A stretch of DNA of 64,000 nucleotides from contig NZ_JPGL01000033.1 in the NCBI RefSeq assembly GCF_000732615.1, positions 37,031 through 101,030 of the forward strand, in the 5' to 3' direction. This document shows positions 16,303 to 23,953 of the stretch, one piece after another (within the stretch, counting starts at the first letter, position 1; each line of letters opens with the position of its first letter). The translations under genes and the position numbers were made by a program. The notes under the pieces were generated by a model, which saw nothing but the letters and a program-made list of their open reading frames with translations, was not told where the DNA came from and ran no database searches. Origin of the DNA: Burkholderia paludis (GTDB lineage Bacteria > Pseudomonadota > Gammaproteobacteria > Burkholderiales > Burkholderiaceae).

Positions 16303-17039
16303 ATACGCCGGCCGATCACGATTCCGAACTCCGCTGCGCGGAATACGCGCTCGGCGTGCTCGATGCCGGCGAGCGCCGCGCGCTGGAGCAGGCCGTCGCC
16401 CATGACCCGGCGTTGCAGGCCACGCTCGATCGCTGGCAGCGACACTTCGCGCCCTTCGGCGAGGACGTCGCCCCCGTCGAGCCGCCCGGCCGCGTGTGGA
16501 CCCGCATTCAGCGCGATCTCGGCTTCTTCCTCACGCCGCCGGCGCCCGACCCGGCGCCGAAACCGGCCAGCGGCTGGTGGAACAGCCTCGATCTGTGGCG
16601 CTGGGTCGGCATGGGCGCGAGCGCCGTCGCGCTCGGGCTGCTCGCGGTCAACCTGGTCCGGGTTCGCGAGGCGCCCGAGCAAGCCGCCGCGGTCGGGCAC
16701 AACTACCTGGTGGCGACGATTGCCCGGCCGGACGGCGTCGCGCACTGGACCGCCACGGTCGACCTGCGGCACGCCCGGATGGTCGTGGTCCCGGCCGACA
16801 AGCCGGCGATCGCCGCGAACCGCTCGACCGAGCTCTGGCTGATTCCGCCGAACGCGAAACCGATTCCGCTCGGCGTCTTCCCGCCCGACGCGCCCGCGTC
16901 GATGACGCTGCCGCCCGCGGTCGTCGCGCAACTCGACGCGCGCGCGGTGCTCGCCGTGTCGATCGAGCCGAGCGGCGGCTCGCCGACCGGCCAGCCGACC
17001 GGCCCGGTACTCGCCACCGGCGCGATGCACGCCGCGTAA
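16299..17039 (+). CDS. Membrane anti-sigma factor, RskA-like
   Basis: A 246-residue protein with a cytoplasmic N-terminus of the anti-sigma zinc-less type (ELRCAEYALGVLDAGERRALE...). One membrane span lies near residues 105-125 (WVGMGASAVALGLLAVNLV), followed by a periplasmic RskA domain ending in VEPSGGSPTGQPTGPVLATG. It should hold the sigma factor inactive until its periplasmic part senses a signal and is proteolysed. The ATG at 16299 lies inside the sigma stop (ATGA); an ATG at 16287 is also in frame but would overlap more. The signal cannot be read from sequence. Confidence 0.92.
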   Translation: MNTPADHDSELRCAEYALGVLDAGERRALEQAVAHDPALQATLDRWQRHFAPFGEDVAPVEPPGRVWTRIQRDLGFFLTPPAPDPAPKPASGWWNSLDLWRWVGMGASAVALGLLAVNLVRVREAPEQAAAVGHNYLVATIARPDGVAHWTATVDLRHARMVVVPADKPAIAANRSTELWLIPPNAKPIPLGVFPPDAPASMTLPPAVVAQLDARAVLAVSIEPSGGSPTGQPTGPVLATGAMHAA

Positions 17040-17138
17040 CGCGCGCCTTCGCGCTCGCACCCGCCGCCCGCCGCAAGCGCGGCGGCGCGGGGCGCGGCCT
17101 TTCACGCGGCCGCATCACATCGCATCGCGCGGCCGGCC

Positions 17139-17165
17139 GCATCCATCCGGCCTCCGGCTCCGTAT
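17139..17165 (+). promoter_or_regulatory. Candidate ECF promoter GCATCC-N16-CGTAT before the DUF1295/CFA unit
   Basis: GCATCC at 17139-17144 and CGTAT at 17161-17165 with a 16-bp spacer, 30 bp before the DUF1295 start. Identical boxes and spacing occur at 15530 and 19184. The site lies in the 155-bp gap after the anti-sigma gene, where an internal promoter would be expected. Confidence 0.65.
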
Positions 17166-17194
17166 ATGACGAACAGCCCGTCCACGGAGTCCGC

Positions 17195-18028
17195 ATGCCT
17201 GCCGCCGTCGTCGCCCTCCTCGCCTGCGCCGGACTGATACTCGCGTTCACGACCGTGTGGATCGTCCAGTTGCGCACCCGGAATGCCGGGATGATCGACC
17301 CGGTCTGGGCCGCGACGCTTGGCGGCGTGGCCGTGTTCGTCGCCGGGCTCGGCACCGGCGCCGGATCGAACCGCATGCTCGTCGCGCTGGGCGGCGGCAT
17401 CTGGGGCCTGCGGCTGGCGCGGCACCTGTGGCGCCGCAATGCCGGGCAGCCGGAAGATCCGCGTTACCGGCAGTTCCGCGCGCAATGGGGCGCGGCCGCC
17501 CCGCGCAACCTGTTCTGGCTGTTCCAGTTGCAGGCGCTGATCTCGATGCTGCTGTCGCTCGCGTTCTTCGTCCCGGCATACAGCCGCGACGCGCCGTCCC
17601 GGTTCGCGCTGGCCGCCGCGGTTGCGATCTGGTTCGCCGCCGTGGCCGGCGAGGCGGCCGCCGACCGCCAGCTCAAGCGCTTCCTGGCCGACCCGGGCCG
17701 GCGCGGCCAGGTCTGCCGGGCGGGCTGGTGGCGCTATTCGCGGCATCCCAATTATTTCTTCGAATGCCTGCACTGGGTCGCGTACGCGGCCCTGGCGATC
17801 GGCATGCGATGGGGCTGGCTGACGCTGCTGCCGCCGTTCCTGATGGCGTGGCTGCTGCTCAGGGTATCCGGCCTGCCGCTGCTCGAAGCGCGTCTCATGC
17901 AAACGCGGCCGGGCTACCGCGAATACATCCGGACGACCAGCGCCCTCGTGCCGTGGCCGCCCAGGCGGGCCGCGCACCTGCCCGTCACCCGACCCGACCG
18001 ACCCGAAGACAGGAGCACGCGATCATGA
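17195..18028 (+). CDS. DUF1295-family integral membrane protein (steroid 5-alpha-reductase/ICMT-like fold)
   Basis: A 277-residue membrane protein with about six or seven hydrophobic segments and the C-terminal signature GWWRYSRHPNYFFECLHWVAYA. This signature is shared by the steroid-5-alpha-reductase C-terminal and isoprenylcysteine methyltransferase superfamily. The family acts on membrane lipids or isoprenoids using SAM or NADPH, but the reaction of DUF1295 proteins is not established. ACGGAG precedes the ATG at 17195. The stop overlaps the next start (ATGA), so it is coupled to the CFA-like methyltransferase, and both should follow the ECF sigma factor. Confidence 0.85.
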   Translation: MPAAVVALLACAGLILAFTTVWIVQLRTRNAGMIDPVWAATLGGVAVFVAGLGTGAGSNRMLVALGGGIWGLRLARHLWRRNAGQPEDPRYRQFRAQWGAAAPRNLFWLFQLQALISMLLSLAFFVPAYSRDAPSRFALAAAVAIWFAAVAGEAAADRQLKRFLADPGRRGQVCRAGWWRYSRHPNYFFECLHWVAYAALAIGMRWGWLTLLPPFLMAWLLLRVSGLPLLEARLMQTRPGYREYIRTTSALVPWPPRRAAHLPVTRPDRPEDRSTRS

Positions 18029-19137
18029 CCGCTACCGCCTCGCAACCGTCGCCCGCCCGGCCGCCCGCACCCACACCCGCGCCCGGCGACGCCTGGCTGA
18101 TCCGCTGCTGCGAGCGCGGCTGGCTGCCGGACCCGCTGATCCGCGCCGGGATGCGCGCGCTGATGCGGCAGCGCCTGCGCGACGAACACGCCGACGACGG
18201 CGAGCGGCGCGCGATCGCCCGCGACACGCTGCTGCGCGAACTGCGGGCGAGCCCGATCGCGATCGACACGCAGGCGGCCAACACGCAGCACTACGAGGTG
18301 CCCGGCGCCTTCTTCGAAGCCCATCTCGGCCCCCGGCTGAAATACTCGTGCGGCTATTACCCGTCCGGCGACGAAACGCTTGCGCACGCGGAGGACGCGA
18401 TGCTCGCGCTGTACGCGCAGCGCGCGGAACTCGCGGACGGCCAGCGCATCCTCGATCTCGGCTGCGGCTGGGGCGCCCTGTCGCTGTGGCTCGCGCAGCG
18501 CTATCCGCACGCGGAGATCGTCGGCCTGTCGAATTCGCACGGTCAACGCCATTTCATCGAGCAATGCGCGGCGCGGCGCGGGCTGACCAACCTGCGGATC
18601 GTCACCGGCAACGTGGTCGATTTCGATTTCGCGCCCGGCGACGCGGGTTTCGACCGCGTACTGTCGATCGAGATGTTCGAGCACATGAAGAACTACGGGC
18701 AACTGCTCGCGAAAATCGCGCGCTGGATGCGCGACGACGGCAAGCTGTTCGTGCACCTGTTCGCGCACAAGCGCCTCGCCTATCACTTCGCGGCGCGCGA
18801 CGGCAGCGACTGGATGTCCCGCCATTTCTTCACCGGCGGCACGATGCCGTCGGCCGACCTGCTGCCGCAGTTCCAGGACGACGTGCGCATCGCCGGCCAA
18901 TGGTGGATCGACGGTACCCACTACGCGCGCACGGCCAACCAGTGGCTCGCGTCGCTCGACGCCGCGCGCGGCCGGATCATGCCGATTTTCGAAACCGTCT
19001 ACGGCGCCGACGCGCGCATCTGGTTTCAGCGCTGGCGGATGTTCTACATGGCGGTCGCCGAACTGTTCGGCTATGCCGGCGGGCAGGAATGGGGCGTCGC
19101 CCATTACCTGTTCGACAAGCGGCCGCTACGCGCGTGA
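18025..19137 (+). CDS. CFA-synthase-family SAM-dependent methyltransferase
   Basis: A 370-residue enzyme of the cyclopropane-fatty-acyl-phospholipid synthase family. It has the N-terminal lipid-binding helices, the substrate segment HYEVPGAFFEAHLGPRLKYSCGYY, and the SAM loop ILDLGCGWGALSLWLA. SIEMFEHMKNYGQLLAKI follows. The long and divergent C-terminus resembles the subgroup found with ECF sigma operons rather than Cfa itself. It may methylate unsaturated acyl chains, as UfaM-type enzymes do in furan fatty acid synthesis; that link is inference. It starts on the ATGA of the preceding gene. Confidence 0.88.
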   Translation: MTATASQPSPARPPAPTPAPGDAWLIRCCERGWLPDPLIRAGMRALMRQRLRDEHADDGERRAIARDTLLRELRASPIAIDTQAANTQHYEVPGAFFEAHLGPRLKYSCGYYPSGDETLAHAEDAMLALYAQRAELADGQRILDLGCGWGALSLWLAQRYPHAEIVGLSNSHGQRHFIEQCAARRGLTNLRIVTGNVVDFDFAPGDAGFDRVLSIEMFEHMKNYGQLLAKIARWMRDDGKLFVHLFAHKRLAYHFAARDGSDWMSRHFFTGGTMPSADLLPQFQDDVRIAGQWWIDGTHYARTANQWLASLDAARGRIMPIFETVYGADARIWFQRWRMFYMAVAELFGYAGGQEWGVAHYLFDKRPLRA

Positions 19138-19183
19138 AGGCCGTCATGCGCCGCCGCGCCGTCCCGCTCGCGGCGCGTGCCGC

Positions 19184-19210
19184 GCATCCGCCGCCCGCCC
19201 TGCTTCGTAT
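19184..19210 (+). promoter_or_regulatory. Candidate ECF promoter GCATCC-N16-CGTAT before the oxidase/DUF1365/CFA unit
   Basis: GCATCC at 19184-19189 and CGTAT at 19206-19210 with a 16-bp spacer, in the 127-bp gap before the flavoprotein gene and 55 bp from its start. This is the third exact occurrence of the pair within 3.7 kb. Confidence 0.65.
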
Positions 19211-19264
19211 CTCGGGAAAGAGCGATCCCGCGACCGCCCTGCCGCCTGACGGAGACCTTGCGCG

Positions 19265-20572
19265 ATGCATCCGGAACCCCTAGCCCCCATGCCCGGCCAG
19301 CGAGTCGCCGTCGTCGGCGCCGGCATCGCGGGCCTCGCCAGCGCCTACCTGCTGGCCCGCCGTCACCGCGTGACGCTGTTCGAGGCCGCCGCCCGTCTCG
19401 GCGGCCATGCGCACACCGTCGACGTCGAACTCGACGGCACGAGCCATCCCGTCGACACCGGCTTCCTCGTCTTCAACGACCGGACCTATCCGAACCTGAT
19501 CGCGCTGCTCGACGAGCTCGGCGTCGCCGCCCACCTGAGCGACATGTCGTTCTCGGTGTCGGTCGACGGCGGCCGGCTCGAATGGGCCGGCAGCAACCTC
19601 AACACGGTGTTCGCGCAGCGCCGCAACCTGTGGTCGCCGTCGTTCCTCGGCATGCTGCGCGACATCCTGCGTTTCAACGCCGCCGCGCAGCAGCACCTCG
19701 AAGCCGCGAGCCGCCAGCGCCTGTCGGTCGGCGAGCTGCTTGCCGCCGGCGGCTACGGCGCGCCGTTCCAGCATCACTACCTGCTGCCGATGGCGGCCGC
19801 GATCTGGTCGAGCGCGGCCGGCGACGTCCTGCGCTTTCCGGCGGCGACGTTCCTGCGCTTCTGCCTGAACCATGCACTGCTGCAGGTCGGCCATCGCCCG
19901 CCGTGGCGCACGATCGAGGGCGGGTCGCGACTGTATGTGGAGCGCATCGCCGCGACGCTCGACGACGTGCGCACGAACGCGCCGGTACGCACGATCCGGC
20001 GCGACGAAGGCGGCGTCACGGTGACGACCGACGCGGCAGGCCATGAACGCTTCGACGCCGTCGTGCTCGCCTGCCACGCGCCGACGAGCCTGCAGCTCCT
20101 CGCGGACGCCGGCGACGCCGAACGCGACGTGCTGGGCGCCGTGCGCTACCAGCGCAACGTCGCGGTGCTGCATACCGATCCGGCGTTGCTGCCGCGCCGC
20201 CGGCGCGTGTGGTCCGCGTGGAACTACCTGAGCCGCCGGCCCGCGCTGTCGACCGACCGCGAAGCGCCCGTATGCGTCAGCTACCTGCTCAACCGGTTGC
20301 AGCCGCTGCCGTTCCGCACGCCGGTCGTGGTCACGCTGAATCCGGTCGACGCACCCGCGCCCGGCACGCAGCTCGGGCGCTACGACTACGCACACCCGCT
20401 GCTCGACCTCGCCGCCATCGACGCCCAGCACCGCCTGCCCGCACTGCAGGGGCAGCGCCGCACGTGGTTCGCGGGCGCGTGGACCGGCTACGGTTTTCAC
20501 GAGGACGGCCTGAAATCCGCGTTGCGCGTGGCCGGCGACTTCGGCGTCAGGCCGGCCTGGGCCACGCCATGA
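19265..20572 (+). CDS. NAD/FAD-dependent amine-oxidase-family oxidoreductase
   Basis: A 435-residue flavoprotein. The Rossmann FAD loop RVAVVGAGIAGLASAYLLARR starts at residue 13, followed by the second motif VTLFEAAARLGGHAHTV. FAD-binding residues recur near the C-terminus (WFAGAWTGYGFHEDGLKSALR). It belongs to the COG2907 type routinely encoded beside DUF1365 and CFA enzymes. The reaction is not proven; oxidation or desaturation of methylated acyl chains, as for UfaO-like proteins, is a reasonable guess. GGAG precedes the ATG at 19265. The stop overlaps the next start (ATGA). Confidence 0.87.
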   Translation: MHPEPLAPMPGQRVAVVGAGIAGLASAYLLARRHRVTLFEAAARLGGHAHTVDVELDGTSHPVDTGFLVFNDRTYPNLIALLDELGVAAHLSDMSFSVSVDGGRLEWAGSNLNTVFAQRRNLWSPSFLGMLRDILRFNAAAQQHLEAASRQRLSVGELLAAGGYGAPFQHHYLLPMAAAIWSSAAGDVLRFPAATFLRFCLNHALLQVGHRPPWRTIEGGSRLYVERIAATLDDVRTNAPVRTIRRDEGGVTVTTDAAGHERFDAVVLACHAPTSLQLLADAGDAERDVLGAVRYQRNVAVLHTDPALLPRRRRVWSAWNYLSRRPALSTDREAPVCVSYLLNRLQPLPFRTPVVVTLNPVDAPAPGTQLGRYDYAHPLLDLAAIDAQHRLPALQGQRRTWFAGAWTGYGFHEDGLKSALRVAGDFGVRPAWATP

Positions 20573-21411
20573 ATGCGCCTTTCGCCCGCGACGGCAGCGC
20601 CGCGCGCCTTCTCGTCGGGCGCGTGATGCACGAACGCCTGCGGCCCGTGCGCCATGCGTTCACGTATCCGCTCTTCCAGGTCTGCTGCGACGTCGAGCGG
20701 CTCCGCGAGATCGACGGCAACGGGCTCGGGATCGACCGCTGGCGGCCGCTCGCGCTCGCGGTGCGCGACTACGGCCCGCGCGACGGCCAGCCGCTCGCGC
20801 CGTGGATGCGCGCCCGCCTGGCCGACGCCGGCATTCCGGCCGACGGCCCGATCTGGCTGCAGACGATCCCGCGCATCTTCGGCCACGCGTTCAATCCGGT
20901 GAGCTTCTGGTACTGCTACGACCGCGCGGGCCGGCTGCGCGCGCTGTATGCGGACGTGCGCAACACGTTCGGCGCGCGCCACGGCTACCTGCTGAGCGCG
21001 CCGCGCCATGCGCCGATCGGCGGCGACACCGTCCTCGTGTGCCGCAAGACGTTCCACGTCTCGCCGTTTTGCGACGTCGTCGGCGATTACGCGTTTCGCG
21101 TGCGGCAGCGCGGCGATCGTCTGACCGTCGCCATCGACTACCGCGATCGCGACGGCCTGCTGCTGCGCACGGCGCTCGACATGCGCGCCGAACCGCTGAC
21201 CGCCGCGCGCGCGTGGCGCGCGCTCGCGCGGCAACCGCTCAACGCGCTCGGCGTCGTCGTGCGCATCCATTGGCAGGCGCTGCGGCTCTGGCTCAAGCGC
21301 GTGCCGTTTCACGGCCGGACGCCGCCGACCCTGCCGCCCCGCGCCGATGCGGGTTTGCCCCCCGCGCCGCCACGCCGTCCGGCGATCTCCGATCACGAGG
21401 CCCACCCATGA
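20569..21411 (+). CDS. DUF1365 family protein
   Basis: A 280-residue cytoplasmic protein with the DUF1365 hallmarks LLVGRVMHERLRPVRHAFTYPLFQ, IWLQTIPRIFGHAFNPVSFWYCYD and FHVSPFCDVVGDYAFRV. The biochemical role of the family is unknown. It is almost always found between a flavin amine oxidase and a CFA synthase, implying a shared lipid-modification pathway. It overlaps both neighbours by ATGA, so the three genes form one tightly coupled unit. Confidence 0.9.
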   Translation: MNAPFARDGSAARLLVGRVMHERLRPVRHAFTYPLFQVCCDVERLREIDGNGLGIDRWRPLALAVRDYGPRDGQPLAPWMRARLADAGIPADGPIWLQTIPRIFGHAFNPVSFWYCYDRAGRLRALYADVRNTFGARHGYLLSAPRHAPIGGDTVLVCRKTFHVSPFCDVVGDYAFRVRQRGDRLTVAIDYRDRDGLLLRTALDMRAEPLTAARAWRALARQPLNALGVVVRIHWQALRLWLKRVPFHGRTPPTLPPRADAGLPPAPPRRPAISDHEAHP

Positions 21412-22634
21412 CCCTGCTGCGCGGCTGCTCCTGCGCATCGCAACCGCCGATGCCGCTCTCGTCCCGGCTGTTCGTCGCGCTGCTGCGGCGGCTCCGGGAC
21501 GGCCACCTGACGCTGGTCACGCCCGAGGGCCGGCAAACCGTGTTCGGCGACCCGCGCAGCCAGCCGGCCGCGACGCTGCAGATCCTCGACTGGCGAGCGT
21601 GCCGCGCGATCCTGCGCGCCGGCGACATCGGCTTCGCCGAAGCGTATCGCGCACGCTGGGTCGACACGCCCGACCTCGTCGCGCTGCTGCGCCTCGCGAT
21701 CCGCAACGAGCCGGCGATCGCGCAGACCGTGACGGGCGGCCGCCTCGCCCGCCTCTGGTACGCGCTGCGCCACCGGATGCGCACGAATACGCGCACCGGC
21801 AGCCGCCGCAACATCCACGCGCACTACGACCTCGGCAACCGCTTCTACGGGCTGTGGCTCGACGATACCTGGACGTATTCGAGCGCCTGCTTCGACGGCG
21901 ACGCGCAGCGCCCGCTCGCCGACGCGCAGGCCGCGAAATATCGGCGCATCGTCGATTCGCTCGGCCTGCGCGCCGGCATGCGCGTGCTCGAGATCGGCTG
22001 CGGCTGGGGCGGCTTCGCGATCCATGCGGCGCGCCTGGGCATCCGCGTGCATGCGCTGACGATCTCGCACGCACAGTACGCGGCGGCGGTCGAGCGCATC
22101 GCGCGCGAGGGACTGTCGGGCCTCGCGACCGTCGAGCTGCGCGACTACCGCGACATCGACGGGCAATACGATGCGATCGTGTCGATCGAAATGTTCGAGG
22201 CCGTGGGCGAAGCGTTCTGGCCGGTGTATTTCGACCTGCTCGGACGGCGCCTGAAGGCGGGTGCGCGGGCGCTGATCCAGTCGATCACGATCGACGACGC
22301 GCGGTTCGAGGCCTACCGTGCGTCGAGCGACTTCATCCGCGAGTTCATCTTTCCGGGCGGCATGCTGCCGAGCCCGGAGCGCTTCGTCGACGCCGCGCGC
22401 CGCGCCGGCCTCGCGGCCGAACCCGTGTTCGCGTTCGGGCTCGACTACGCGCGCACCCTGCACGCGTGGCGGGCCGCGTTCGAGGCCAGCGTCGACGCCG
22501 TGCGCGCGCAAGGGTTCGACGATACGTTCATTCGCACCTGGCGCCTGTACCTCACCTATTGCGAAGCCGCGTTCGCCGAGCGGCGCACGGACGTGATGCA
22601 CTTCGTCGTGTCGTCGGAAGGGCGGCCCGCATGA
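21408..22634 (+). CDS. Cyclopropane-fatty-acyl-phospholipid synthase family methyltransferase
   Basis: A 408-residue CFA-type enzyme expected to transfer a methylene or methyl group from SAM to unsaturated phospholipid acyl chains at the inner membrane. Visible are HYDLGNRFYGLWLDDTWTYSSACF, the SAM loop VLEIGCGWGGFAIHAA, IVSIEMFEAVGEAFWPVYF, and the C-terminal FIREFIFPGGMLPS, all classical for Cfa. It is closer to canonical Cfa than the 370-residue paralogue upstream, so the operon probably carries two successive acyl-modifying steps. It is coupled by ATGA to DUF1365 and to a 25-codon reading frame downstream. Confidence 0.92.
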   Translation: MTLLRGCSCASQPPMPLSSRLFVALLRRLRDGHLTLVTPEGRQTVFGDPRSQPAATLQILDWRACRAILRAGDIGFAEAYRARWVDTPDLVALLRLAIRNEPAIAQTVTGGRLARLWYALRHRMRTNTRTGSRRNIHAHYDLGNRFYGLWLDDTWTYSSACFDGDAQRPLADAQAAKYRRIVDSLGLRAGMRVLEIGCGWGGFAIHAARLGIRVHALTISHAQYAAAVERIAREGLSGLATVELRDYRDIDGQYDAIVSIEMFEAVGEAFWPVYFDLLGRRLKAGARALIQSITIDDARFEAYRASSDFIREFIFPGGMLPSPERFVDAARRAGLAAEPVFAFGLDYARTLHAWRAAFEASVDAVRAQGFDDTFIRTWRLYLTYCEAAFAERRTDVMHFVVSSEGRPA

Positions 22635-22708
22635 AACGAAGGCCGGCGATCCTCGCCGCCGCGGCGGCGGCGTTCGGCGCGGTGCGCGTCGCGAGCCCGG
22701 CCGCGTAG
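22631..22708 (+). CDS. 25-residue signal-peptide-like micro-ORF, possibly the stump of an operon-distal gene
   Basis: ATGA coupling with the CFA gene opens a frame coding for a basic start (MKRRP), an alanine-rich hydrophobic stretch (AILAAAAAAFGAV) and ASPAA before TAG. That is a complete signal-peptide profile with no mature protein. Similar operons elsewhere continue with secreted or lipid-related proteins, so this may be the 5' remnant of such a gene, or simply a leader peptide. Confidence 0.4.
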   Translation: MKRRPAILAAAAAAFGAVRVASPAA

Positions 22709-22929
22709 CGGCGGCTCGGGTGCGGCCAGGCCGGGCCGCCGTCGTCAGCCCCCAGCCGTCCGTCCGTGCCGCTGCCCGGATGGCGTGCGTAGCGCAGCCC
22801 GGCGAAGCACGCACGAGCCGGCGTCGCACCGCCGGCTTCGGGCCCGCGCGATCTGCATTATCATCGGGCATCCCCCGCGCCTGCCCGCCTCCGGCGAACC
22901 GGCCCCGCCACCTTTCCCGTCTCGCACCG

Positions 22930-23667
22930 ATGCTCGCTCTCGTCATCCTCGCCGGCCTCTGGGCCGGCCTGCAGAACGCCCTTGCCGGCGGCGGCTCGTT
23001 CGTCACGCTGCCCGCGCTGATCGTGTCGGGCCTGTCGCCGCTGTCGGCGAACATCACGTCGACGGTCGCGCTGTTTCCCGCGCAGGTCGCGACGGGCTGG
23101 ACGAGCCGCAACATGGTGCGCGGCGTGGGCAAGCTGTCGTTTCGCGCGATGTTCGCGATCAGCGTCGTCGGCGGCGCGCTCGGCGGGCTGCTGCTGCTGA
23201 AGACCCCTTCGTCGATCTTCTCGCGCCTCGTGCCGTGGCTCGTGCTGTTCGCGACGATCGTGTTCGCGTGGGGCAGCTTCTTGCGCAAGCCGCGCGAGGG
23301 CGCGACGCATCTCGGCGCCGTCCCCGCCGCGCTCTCGCAGTTCATGATCGCGATCTACGGCGGCTATTTCGGCGGCGGCCTCGGCTTCCTGATGATGGCG
23401 GTGCTGACGATGGCCGGCCTGACGCCGCGTCACGCGATGTCGACCAAGAACGCGCTCGCCGGCGTGATGAACGCGTCGGCCGTCGTGCTGTTCCTGACAT
23501 CGCCGCAACTGCGCTGGGGTTCCGCGCTCGCGCTCGGCGGCGGCGCGATCGTCGGCGGGCTGTTCGGCTCGTGGGCGCTGCATCGCGTCAACGAACGCAT
23601 CCTGCGGATCGGGATCGTCTGCATCGGCGCGGTGCTGACCGTCGGGTTGTTCGTCAAGCCCATCTGA
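22930..23667 (+). CDS. TauE/SafE (DUF81) family membrane permease
   Basis: A 245-residue inner-membrane protein with about eight hydrophobic segments and the duplicated family motif, GxxxGxxxALAGGGSFVTLPALIVSGLSP in the first half and GGYFGGGLGFLMMA in the second. The family exports or imports sulfur-containing or organic anions such as sulfite and sulfoacetate; the substrate here is unknown. It stands alone between the lipid operon and an APC permease. The ATG at 22930 fits the family N-terminus. Confidence 0.88.
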   Translation: MLALVILAGLWAGLQNALAGGGSFVTLPALIVSGLSPLSANITSTVALFPAQVATGWTSRNMVRGVGKLSFRAMFAISVVGGALGGLLLLKTPSSIFSRLVPWLVLFATIVFAWGSFLRKPREGATHLGAVPAALSQFMIAIYGGYFGGGLGFLMMAVLTMAGLTPRHAMSTKNALAGVMNASAVVLFLTSPQLRWGSALALGGGAIVGGLFGSWALHRVNERILRIGIVCIGAVLTVGLFVKPI

Positions 23668-23953
23668 CGCACGCACGCGCCTGCCGCCGCGGCGGCAATT
23701 GATGAGCAAACCGCAAGACGTCTTTCGCATATGTCGTTTGCCGTCGCGGCGGCATCCGCCCACAATCCGGGTTGCCGTCGGCGCCCTCTCGCGGGCGCCG
23801 ATCGGCACCTCGCGGCCGCCATTGCGTCTGTCCGCCGGCGGCCCGGCACATCGCGTCACACACGCTCCCCCGACATCGGCGCCCGTGCGGCGGCGGCTCG
23901 CTGCCGCCACGCGGCCCGATGCGTTCCCGGCCAACAATAACTAGAGGTAGGAG
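23668..23953. other. Intergenic region upstream of the APC permease
   Basis: 286 bp without a supported gene. It must hold the promoter of the permease at 23954, whose ribosome-binding site AGGAG lies at about 23947. Less GC-rich words occur at 23700-23750 but no convincing operator was found. Confidence 0.5.
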
